Under the pieces are notes generated by a model, which was not told the origin of the DNA, searched no databases, and saw only the letters and a list, made by a program, of their open reading frames with translations. From Bradyrhizobium sp. Arg816 (GTDB lineage: Bacteria; Pseudomonadota; Alphaproteobacteria; Rhizobiales; Xanthobacteraceae), in contig NZ_JAPRAQ010000019.1 of NCBI RefSeq assembly GCF_029989365.1, forward strand, positions 95,476-159,475: 64,000 nucleotides of DNA, in the 5' to 3' direction. Each line of letters starts with the position of its first letter. The first letter of the stretch is position 1. The translations under genes were made by a program, and so were the position numbers. Positions 8,092 to 14,241 of this stretch are shown piece by piece.

Positions 8092-8814
8092 ATGGATATG
8101 AAGAAATACGCTGCCGAGGCGATCGGCACATTCTGGCTCACATTCGCAGGCTGCGGCAGCGCGGTGATCGCCGCCGGCTTTCCGCAGGTCGGAATCGGCC
8201 TGGTCGGCGTGTCCCTGGCGTTCGGCTTGAGCGTCGTCACCATGGCCTATGCGATCGGGCACATCTCGGGCTGCCACCTCAACCCGGCCGTCACCGTCGG
8301 GCTTGCCGCCGGAGGACGCTTCCCGGCGGGACAGATCCTGCCTTACGTGATCGCGCAGGTCTGCGGCGCAATCGTCGCCGCCCAGCTGCTTTACATAATC
8401 GCCAGCGGTGCTCCCGGATTCGATGTCAGCAAGGGTTTTGCGTCGAACGGCTACGACGCGCATTCGCCCGGCCAGTACAGCTTGATCGCCTGCTTCGTCA
8501 CCGAGGTGGTGATGACCGTGATGTTCCTGTTCGTCATCATGGGCGCCACCCATGGCCGCGCGCCAGCGGGCTTCGCCCCGCTCGCGATCGGGCTCGCGCT
8601 GGTGATGATCCATCTCGTCAGCATCCCCGTCACCAACACGTCGGTGAACCCGGCGCGCAGCACCGGGCCCGCGCTGTTCGTCGGCGGCTGGGCGCTGTCG
8701 CAGCTCTGGCTGTTCTGGGTCGCACCGCTGATCGGCGGCGCGCTGGGCGGGGTGCTCTATCGCTGGCTCAGCGAGGAGCCCTCTGGCGTCGTCGCGGGCG
8801 TGAAGACGGCCTGA
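8092..8814 (+). CDS. aqpZ: aquaporin Z
   Basis: 240-residue six-helix water channel of the MIP family. Both pore NPA motifs are intact (CHLNPAVTVG, NPA at 64-66, and TSVNPARSTG, NPA at 186-188), with the Arg after the second NPA that narrows the pore as in water-selective AqpZ. It would permit fast water flux across the inner membrane. GGGGAG precedes the ATG. The gene stands alone, convergent with purK and separated from it by a hairpin. Confidence 0.95.
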   Translation: MDMKKYAAEAIGTFWLTFAGCGSAVIAAGFPQVGIGLVGVSLAFGLSVVTMAYAIGHISGCHLNPAVTVGLAAGGRFPAGQILPYVIAQVCGAIVAAQLLYIIASGAPGFDVSKGFASNGYDAHSPGQYSLIACFVTEVVMTVMFLFVIMGATHGRAPAGFAPLAIGLALVMIHLVSIPVTNTSVNPARSTGPALFVGGWALSQLWLFWVAPLIGGALGGVLYRWLSEEPSGVVAGVKTA

Positions 8815-8822
8815 TCGAAAGA

Positions 8823-8850
8823 CGGGATCGCGGCATGCGCCGCGGTCCCG
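8823..8850. terminator. bidirectional hairpin between aqpZ and purK
   Basis: A 12-bp stem (CGGGATCGCGGC, loop ATGC, near-perfect complement) fills the space between the convergent stops of aqpZ and purK. It has no clear T-run on either side. Confidence 0.55.
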
Positions 8851-9957
8851 CTACTTGCCCTTCGTCGGCCTGACTTCGGTGACGTGGCCCATCTTGCGGC
8901 CGGGGCGCGGCGCGCCCTTGCCGTAGACATGCACGGTCGCGCCCGGCACGCTCAGCCACTTCTCGTAATCGTTGATCTCGTCGCCGATCAGATTGGTCAT
9001 GGTGACGATTTCGCCGTGGCGCACGGCCTTGCCGAGCGGCCAGCCGGCAATGGCGCGGATGTGCTGCTCGAACTGCGAAACCGAGGCGCCGTCGAGCGTC
9101 CAGTGTCCGGAATTGTGCACGCGCGGGGCGATCTCGTTGACCAGCACCTTCGGCCCGGTGCCGTTGGCGAGCACGAACATCTCGACCGCGAGCACGCCGA
9201 CATAATCGAGCGCGCCGGCGATCTTGCCGGCGATGCTGCGCGCTTCTTCCGCGAGCGCATCCGGAATCTGTGCGGGGGCGCGGGATATCTTCAGAATGTG
9301 GTCGCGGTGCTCGTTCTCGGTGACGTCGAAGCACTCGACCTGGCCGGTCGCCGACCGCGCCGCAATCACGGAGATCTCGCGCTCGTACGGGATGAAGGCT
9401 TCGAGGATCGCCGATTTGGTGGCGAGACTGGTCCAGACCTTGGCGATGTCGTCGCCCTCGCGGATGATGGCCTGGCCCTTGCCGTCATAGCCGAAGCGGC
9501 GGGTCTTCAGCACGGCCGGAAGGCCGATCCGGACGATCGCCTCGCGCAGCGAGGAGACCGAGGTGACGTCGGCATAGGCTGCGGTGCCGATGCCGAGCCG
9601 CGTCACGAAATCCTTCTCGGCGAGCCGGTCCTGGGTGGTCTCGAGGATCTTGCGGTTGGGCAGCACCGGGCGGCGCGCGTCGAGCACCATCGCGGCGGCA
9701 GACGGCACGTTCTCGAATTCGTAGGTGATGACGTCGACATCGTTGGCAAACAGCTCGAGTGCTTCGACGTCGGCATATTCGGCGCAGGTCGCGTTCAGCA
9801 CGACGTCGAAGGCGGGCGAGTCCGGATCGGGCGAGAATACCTGGCAGCGCAGGCCGAGTCGCGCCGCGGCCATGGCCAGCATCCGCCCCAATTGTCCGCC
9901 GCCGAGGATTCCGATGGTGTCGCCGGGCTTCAGCTTCACCTGCTTTGCGTCAGTCAC
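8851..9957 (-). CDS. purK: 5-(carboxyamino)imidazole ribonucleotide synthase
   Basis: 368-residue ATP-grasp enzyme. It converts AIR, bicarbonate and ATP to N5-CAIR in purine synthesis. The N-terminal Rossmann-like motif (GDTIGILGGGQLGRMLA), the ATP-grasp core (LKTRRFGYDGKGQ) and the metal-binding NEIAPRVHNSGHWT block are all present. The start overlaps the purE stop by four bases (ATGA), so the two are translationally coupled, with purE first. Confidence 0.96.
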   Translation of the reverse strand: MTDAKQVKLKPGDTIGILGGGQLGRMLAMAAARLGLRCQVFSPDPDSPAFDVVLNATCAEYADVEALELFANDVDVITYEFENVPSAAAMVLDARRPVLPNRKILETTQDRLAEKDFVTRLGIGTAAYADVTSVSSLREAIVRIGLPAVLKTRRFGYDGKGQAIIREGDDIAKVWTSLATKSAILEAFIPYEREISVIAARSATGQVECFDVTENEHRDHILKISRAPAQIPDALAEEARSIAGKIAGALDYVGVLAVEMFVLANGTGPKVLVNEIAPRVHNSGHWTLDGASVSQFEQHIRAIAGWPLGKAVRHGEIVTMTNLIGDEINDYEKWLSVPGATVHVYGKGAPRPGRKMGHVTEVRPTKGK

Positions 9958-10442
9958 GCCTTGTCCTCCGGGCGCTCCGCAACCGCCTCGGTCTGTGCCT
10001 TGCGCCAGGCGACGAGGCGGTCGGATAGGGCCGGGTCGGACAATGCGAGCACCGAAGCTGCAAGCAGCGCCGCGTTGATCGCGCCAGCCTTGCCGATGGC
10101 GAGGGTGCCGACCGGGATGCCCGCGGGCATCTGCACGATCGAATAGAGCGAATCGATGCCTTTGAGCGTCCTGGATTCGACGGGAACGCCGAACACCGGC
10201 AGTTCCGTCAGCGCCGCCGCCATGCCGGGCAGATGCGCAGCGCCACCCGCGCCGGCGATGATGACCTTGTAGCCTGCCGCCTTGGCGCCCTTGGCGAATG
10301 CAAACAACCGGTCGGGGGTGCGGTGTGCCGAAACGATGCGGGTCTCGGCGGCAACGCCGAGCGCTGCGAGCGTGTCGGCGGCATGCCGCATCGTCTCCCA
10401 GTCCGACTGGCTTCCCATGATGATGGCGATCGGCGCGGTCAT
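9954..10442 (-). CDS. purE: N5-CAIR mutase
   Basis: 162 residues. Class I PurE moves the carboxylate of N5-CAIR to C4 to give CAIR, the step after PurK. The signature elements GSQSDWETM, SAHRTPDR and GAGGAAHLPGM are complete and the length is normal. It heads the purEK operon. The upstream region to the divergent GGDEF gene is only 87 bp and must hold both promoters. Confidence 0.96.
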   Translation of the reverse strand: MTAPIAIIMGSQSDWETMRHAADTLAALGVAAETRIVSAHRTPDRLFAFAKGAKAAGYKVIIAGAGGAAHLPGMAAALTELPVFGVPVESRTLKGIDSLYSIVQMPAGIPVGTLAIGKAGAINAALLAASVLALSDPALSDRLVAWRKAQTEAVAERPEDKA

Positions 10443-10529
10443 GACGTCAATTGTGCTCGGAAAACAGAAAGATAGGCCAGATTAACGGTTCCGGCCGGTG
10501 GCTCGCAAGGCGGTGGCAAGGAGAAGGGA

Positions 10530-11309
10530 ATGCACTATCCTGTCTTGGTGAATCCCCGCAAGCCTTCATTGAGCAGGATGCCCATGAAGAAACCAAAAAG
10601 GGCGAGCGCTGCGAAGGCCAAAAAGGGCCGGAAAGCCAGCGCCAGCCGCTCCAAAGCCGCCCCCAGGCGGCTGGCGAAGCGCTCGGCCAAGATTCTGGGC
10701 AAGCCGGCGCGGCGCGGAGCGTCGGCCGCCGACGACACCAGGGCGACCATCCGCGGCTTGCGGAGCAAGCTCAGGGAGGCGGAGCGGCGGGTTGCGGAAC
10801 TGGAAGCTGCGGCCGACACCGATTTCCTGCTCGAGATTCCGAACCGGCGCGGCTTCGAGCGCGAGCTCGCGCGCGCCATCGCCTACATGAAGCGCTACCG
10901 CGCCAGCGGCGCGCTGATCGTCCTCGACGTCGATCGCCTGAAGCCGATCAACGATTCCTTCGGCCATGCCGCCGGAGACGAGGTGCTCAAGGCGATTGCG
11001 GCCACCCTGACGCGGCAGGTCCGTGCCTCGGACGTGGTCGGCCGGCTGGGCGGCGACGAGTTTGCGCTGCTGCTCTGGAATCTCAGCGAGACCGACGCCA
11101 AGGCGAAGGCTGCCACCTTCGAACAGGCGATCGACGAATTGTCGTTTGCCTTTCGCGGTCAGCGCGTGACCGCGGGCGCCTCCGCAGGTGTCGCGCTGCT
11201 GGGGGCGCAGTCCGACGCAGGCTGCGCGCTGGAGGAGGCTGATGCCGCCATGTATGTGCGCAAGGCGCACCGCCGGCACGAGCCGCGGATCAGGCTGGTC
11301 AGCAACTAG
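10530..11309 (+). CDS. diguanylate cyclase (GGDEF)
   Basis: 259 residues. A very basic N-terminus of about 65 residues (many Lys/Arg/Ala) leads into a coiled segment (residues ~70-95) and a GGDEF domain. The active site reads RLGGDEFALLLW, and an RxxD inhibitory site (RASD) sits five residues before it, so a product-inhibited cyclic-di-GMP synthase is expected. There is no membrane helix or sensory domain. The AGGAG eight bases before 10530 supports this start; a Met at 10578 is the alternative. The basic tail may bind nucleic acid or membrane (inference). Confidence 0.88.
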   Translation: MHYPVLVNPRKPSLSRMPMKKPKRASAAKAKKGRKASASRSKAAPRRLAKRSAKILGKPARRGASAADDTRATIRGLRSKLREAERRVAELEAAADTDFLLEIPNRRGFERELARAIAYMKRYRASGALIVLDVDRLKPINDSFGHAAGDEVLKAIAATLTRQVRASDVVGRLGGDEFALLLWNLSETDAKAKAATFEQAIDELSFAFRGQRVTAGASAGVALLGAQSDAGCALEEADAAMYVRKAHRRHEPRIRLVSN

Positions 11310-11360
11310 GGCACGATCTTCGCGACAAACGCGGACCGCGTTTGCGCTGAGATCATGCTC
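11309..11360. repeat. palindromic GATCATGCTC-type element, copy 1
   Basis: A perfect inner inverted repeat CAAACGCGG/CCGCGTTTG with a one-base centre is flanked by imperfect arms, the right arm being GAGATCATGCTC. It sits between the convergent stops of the cyclase gene and the 83-residue gene, where it may also terminate transcription. Confidence 0.6.
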
Positions 11361-11372
11361 ACGCAACAACCC

Positions 11373-11624
11373 TTACAGCGTGGCCAGATCTTCCGGCACG
11401 TTGCCGAACTTGCGCAGCAGCGTCGCGTCGCCGAATTCGCCGGTCATAGGATCGCCGCTGCGGCTGAACGCAACCGCGCCGATATGGCCGGCACCGTGCG
11501 CCAGGATCTCGGCGCGCCGCAACGCGGCCGCCGAGCTCTGGCATTCCTCCGCGGCGCCCGCGACAGGCGATCCGTCGGCATCGATCAGGAAGGGCATTGC
11601 AACGTAGTAGGTCACATCCGACAT
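11373..11624 (-). CDS. conserved small hypothetical protein
   Basis: 83 residues starting MSDVTYYVAMPFLIDADG. I recall similar small proteins in Bradyrhizobium with a conserved VAFSRSGDPMTGEFGDA centre and an RKFGNVPEDL end; no function is known to me. It is soluble with no signal peptide. The longer frame back to 11690 is less likely, because the extra codons run through a palindromic element. The gene is bracketed on both sides by copies of that element. Confidence 0.7.
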   Translation of the reverse strand: MSDVTYYVAMPFLIDADGSPVAGAAEECQSSAAALRRAEILAHGAGHIGAVAFSRSGDPMTGEFGDATLLRKFGNVPEDLATL

Positions 11625-11639
11625 GGCGTTGCTCCGATG

Positions 11640-11688
11640 GAGCATGATCCGGAAAAGTGTGAAGCGGTTTTCCGACGAGATCATGCTC
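11640..11688. repeat. palindromic GATCATGCTC-type element, copy 2
   Basis: Perfect 10-bp ends GAGCATGATC and GATCATGCTC enclose a second inverted pair CGGAAAA/TTTTCCG. The 49-bp element has the look of a small dispersed intergenic repeat common in Rhizobiales genomes. Confidence 0.75.
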
Positions 11689-11720
11689 AAAAAATAAAAG
11701 CGCGATCTCGATCGCGCTTT
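11688..11720 (-). terminator. rho-independent terminator
   Basis: On the minus strand, a 10-bp perfect stem AAAGCGCGAT/ATCGCGCTTT with a four-base loop is followed by TTATTTTTTG. It lies five bases after the stop of the 72-residue gene that ends at 11725. Confidence 0.85.
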
Positions 11721-11724
11721 GAAC

Positions 11725-11943
11725 TCAGGCGGCGCTGCTGTTGCTCCGCACTTTGCTGCGTGCGGTCTCGGGAATGCAGCCGGCTGAAATCGCCGCCTGT
11801 AATTCTTCCAGCTCTGCTTCCAGATATTCGTTGGCCATGATCAGCGCCTTGATGGTGCTGCGCAGGTTGCCGTCGCACATTGCGATCGCCTGGTCGCAGG
11901 CCTGTTCATAATGGCTGTTGTCGAGAAGGGCGGTTGCCGACAT
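11725..11943 (-). CDS. conserved small hypothetical protein
   Basis: 72 residues starting MSATALLDNSHYEQACDQAI. The middle is helical (NLRSTIKALIMANEYLEAEL), with Cys near residues 16 and 21. I recall homologues of this size in Bradyrhizobium, without a known role. The start at 11943 is preferred over an upstream in-frame Met at 11997 because the extra residues are Pro-rich and unlike the rest. It ends at a strong terminator. Confidence 0.65.
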   Translation of the reverse strand: MSATALLDNSHYEQACDQAIAMCDGNLRSTIKALIMANEYLEAELEELQAAISAGCIPETARSKVRSNSSAA

Positions 11944-12069
11944 CTGCGTTGTCCTCGGGGGTTTCCTGGGCGTTTCCTGGGGCGGTAGGATACCCAAATG
12001 TTCCTATTTTGTTCTTTTCGAGTCAAGCGGATTCGGATGCCGCGAGGCGCCCCAAAAGGGCTTCGCGGA

Positions 12070-12276
12070 TCAGGCGATGATGTCCGGCGTGATCTGGTCC
12101 TCGATGAACGCGATACGGTCGCGCAACAACAGCTTGCGCTTCTTCAACCGTTGTAACCGCAATAGGTCGGGGGCAGGCGATTGATGCATCGCATCGATCG
12201 CGGCATCGAGATCTCGGTGTTCTTGCTGCAACCGGGTGAGCTCGGCTTCGAGCTCACGCTCGTCTTCATTGGTCAT
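12070..12276 (-). CDS. YdcH family protein (DUF465)
   Basis: 68-residue, almost wholly helical, charged protein. The region LTRLQQEHRDLDAAIDAMHQ followed by RLKKRKLLLRDRIAFIED is the DUF465 helix-turn-helix hairpin, including the conserved KKRKLxLKD motif. The function is unknown; members are small soluble coiled-coil proteins. The start MTNEDERELEAE at 12276 is chosen over an upstream in-frame start that adds unrelated sequence. A second DUF465 gene lies divergently at 12606. Confidence 0.8.
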   Translation of the reverse strand: MTNEDERELEAELTRLQQEHRDLDAAIDAMHQSPAPDLLRLQRLKKRKLLLRDRIAFIEDQITPDIIA

Positions 12277-12605
12277 GTTCGCGGTGGCCGAAAACCCGAT
12301 GGGCGTGAGATTCAAGGCTGTGGATGCCCTGTGGAAATTATCGTCCTTGCGCGCCGTGATCGCAAGCGATCTCGGGCCGCCGCTCACCGAACTCTCGCAA
12401 GATATTTCGACGATTCGTTGCGACGTTGCGCAAGCACATTGATATCATGGATTTTTTCAGCGTGGTTCCTTACTCACGCTTCATTACATATGAATTTTCA
12501 AAAATGACGCTGCGACGACGGATACATATCGACAGAGCGAATCGGTGATGTACACTTGCTCGTCCGGATCGAATCCAAGGTTTCCCCCTACCGAGGAGGT
12601 TTCGA
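12277..12605. other. gene-free interval between two DUF465 genes
   Basis: This 329-bp stretch separates two divergent DUF465 genes and is AT-richer than its surroundings from about 12430 to 12500. No convincing reading frame is seen. It presumably holds both promoters. The AGGAGG at 12596-12601 is the ribosome site of the plus-strand gene. Confidence 0.5.
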
Positions 12606-12788
12606 ATGACAATTCAGGCACATCTGGTTGAATTGGAGCGGAAGCACAAAACGCTCGAAAACGAATTGCACGAAGCTCTCGTGCACCTTTCAACAGACGA
12701 CCTGCAAATTGTTGAGTTGAAGCGACGGAAGTTGATGGTCAAGGACCAGATCGAGCGTTTGAAGCACACCGGCGACACGCTCCACTAG
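12606..12788 (+). CDS. YdcH family protein (DUF465)
   Basis: 60 residues, all helical: HLVELERKHKTLENELHEAL, then VELKRRKLMVKDQIERLKH. The KRRKLxxKDQI core is the DUF465 signature. It is a paralogue of the minus-strand protein at 12070 but only moderately similar. A perfect AGGAGG seven bases upstream fixes the start. A long inverted repeat follows at 12814. The cellular role is unknown. Confidence 0.82.
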   Translation: MTIQAHLVELERKHKTLENELHEALVHLSTDDLQIVELKRRKLMVKDQIERLKHTGDTLH

Positions 12789-12813
12789 TAACCCCTGTAA
12801 CAGCGTAGAATTG

Positions 12814-12866
12814 AACCTACCCTTCACGCAGGGGTGAGAGCTATTGCTCATCCCTGCGTGAAGGTT
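12814..12866. terminator. long inverted repeat after the DUF465 gene
   Basis: Arms AACCT..CTTCACGCAGGG and CCCTGCGTGAAGGTT pair across a short loop with a few bulges. The structure is strong but has no T-run. It lies 26 bp after the small gene and probably stops transcription between the convergent genes. Confidence 0.5.
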
Positions 12867-12896
12867 AGCGCCGTGCAAAGCTATTTGCGCGGCGTT

Positions 12897-12939
12897 CTTT
12901 ACGCGAGCCGGTATCCACTTCGCTTCGAAAACGCTCTAG
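12897..12939 (-). repeat. CTAGAGCG element, partial copy
   Basis: The reverse strand reads CTAGAGCGTTTTCGAAGCGA and continues GTGGATACCGGCTCGCGTAAAG, closely matching the first 43 bases of the 106-bp element at 16926. Its first bases form the TAG stop codon of the oxidoreductase gene that ends at 12936. Confidence 0.75.
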
Positions 12940-14039
12940 ACGTTTGCGAGCTCAGCGACGTGGTCCGCGATCGCGAGCGATGACGTCAGCCCCGGCGATT
13001 CGATGCCGAACAGGTTGATCAGTCCTTCGACGCCGTGATCGCGCGGGCCCTGCATCAGAAAATCCTGCGTAGCCACCGCCGGCGGCACGATCTTCGGGCG
13101 AATGCCTGAATAGCTCGGGATCAGCGCGCCGTCGGGCAGCGTCGGCCAGTATTTCCGGATCGCCGGATAGAAGCGCTCGGCGCGTGATGGATCGACCTCG
13201 TAATTGATCGTCTCGATCCACTCGACGTCGGGGCCGAAGCGTGCCTGCCCGGCCATGTCCAGCGTCAGGTGCACGCCGAGCCCACCCGGCTCGGGCACCG
13301 GGTAGATCAGGTGCGAGAACGGTGCCCTGGCGTTGCAGCTGAAATAATTTCCCTTGGCGAGATAGGCCGGCGGAATCCGGTCAATCGGCATGCCGTCGAT
13401 GTGGCGTGCGACCGTTGTTGCCGAGAGCCCGGCGGCGTTGACGAGCAGGCCGCATTGCAGCGTCATCGGCGCTTCGCCGCCGGCGTCGATCTCGATCACA
13501 TCGCCTGATGCCTTGGCGCGGATCAGCGGGGTGTGAAACGCAAAGGCCGCGCCGGCCGCCTCGGCCTCGCCGCGCAGCGAGAGCATGTAGGCGTGGCTGT
13601 CGATGATGCCGGTCGATGGCGAGAGCAGCGCGGCATCGCAGGCGAGCGCCGGCTCCAGCGCGCGTGCGGCCTCGCCGGTGAGCAGCTGCATGTCGAGCAC
13701 GCCATTGGCCTCGGCATGCGCCTTGATCGATTGCAGCTTCTCGGTCTCCTTGGCGCTGGTCGCGACGATCAGCTTGCCGCAATTCTTGTGCGGGATGCCG
13801 CGCTCGCCGCAGTAGCGATACAGCGCATGCTTGCCGCTGACGCACATGCGCGCCATCCAGCTGCCGGCGCGGTAATAGATCCCGGCATGGATCACCTCGC
13901 TGTTGCGCGAGGAGGTAATGGTGCCGATGGCCTCGGCTTCCTCGAGCACGATCACCTCGCGCCCGGCCTGGGCAAGCTTTCGAGCCACCGCGAGCCCGAC
14001 GACGCCAGCTCCGATGACGACGCAATCGACCCTATCCAT
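12936..14039 (-). CDS. FAD-dependent oxidoreductase, LhgO-like
   Basis: 367-residue DAO-family flavoprotein. The N-terminal dinucleotide motif VVIGAGVVGLAVARKLAQAG binds FAD, followed by the family motif TSSRNSEVIHAGIYY, typical of L-2-hydroxyglutarate oxidases (LhgO/YgaF). The C-terminus ends SGIRPKIVPP with GIESPGLTSSLAIA. It probably oxidises L-2-hydroxyglutarate or a related 2-hydroxy acid to the keto acid. No partner gene is adjacent. The stop codon lies inside a dispersed repeat. Confidence 0.82.
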   Translation of the reverse strand: MDRVDCVVIGAGVVGLAVARKLAQAGREVIVLEEAEAIGTITSSRNSEVIHAGIYYRAGSWMARMCVSGKHALYRYCGERGIPHKNCGKLIVATSAKETEKLQSIKAHAEANGVLDMQLLTGEAARALEPALACDAALLSPSTGIIDSHAYMLSLRGEAEAAGAAFAFHTPLIRAKASGDVIEIDAGGEAPMTLQCGLLVNAAGLSATTVARHIDGMPIDRIPPAYLAKGNYFSCNARAPFSHLIYPVPEPGGLGVHLTLDMAGQARFGPDVEWIETINYEVDPSRAERFYPAIRKYWPTLPDGALIPSYSGIRPKIVPPAVATQDFLMQGPRDHGVEGLINLFGIESPGLTSSLAIADHVAELANV

Positions 14040-14241
14040 GGTTGTGCAGTTTATCCGTTGAAAGCATCGGTGGCATCAGGCCCGAGAACCACGGCGCCGG
14101 GCCGTTTTCCATTAAGGAAACATTTATCATGTCAGGGCAATTGCCGTATTTGGCGTCACATTTTTCTGTTGCGCGTACAGGCGTTTACCCGATCCAAACC
14201 CGTGAAGCCAGACAATCCGACGTTGAAATCGCGGGTGGCTG

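Noticed and set aside
12419..12436. TTGCGACGTTGCGCAA as a further Crp/Fnr-type box
   Set aside because: Spacing between TTG and CAA is ten bases rather than eight and no related gene follows.
12439..12500. Possible promoter motifs in the AT-rich gap before the second DUF465 gene
   Set aside because: No pair of elements with acceptable spacing could be chosen over others, so no specific site is reported.
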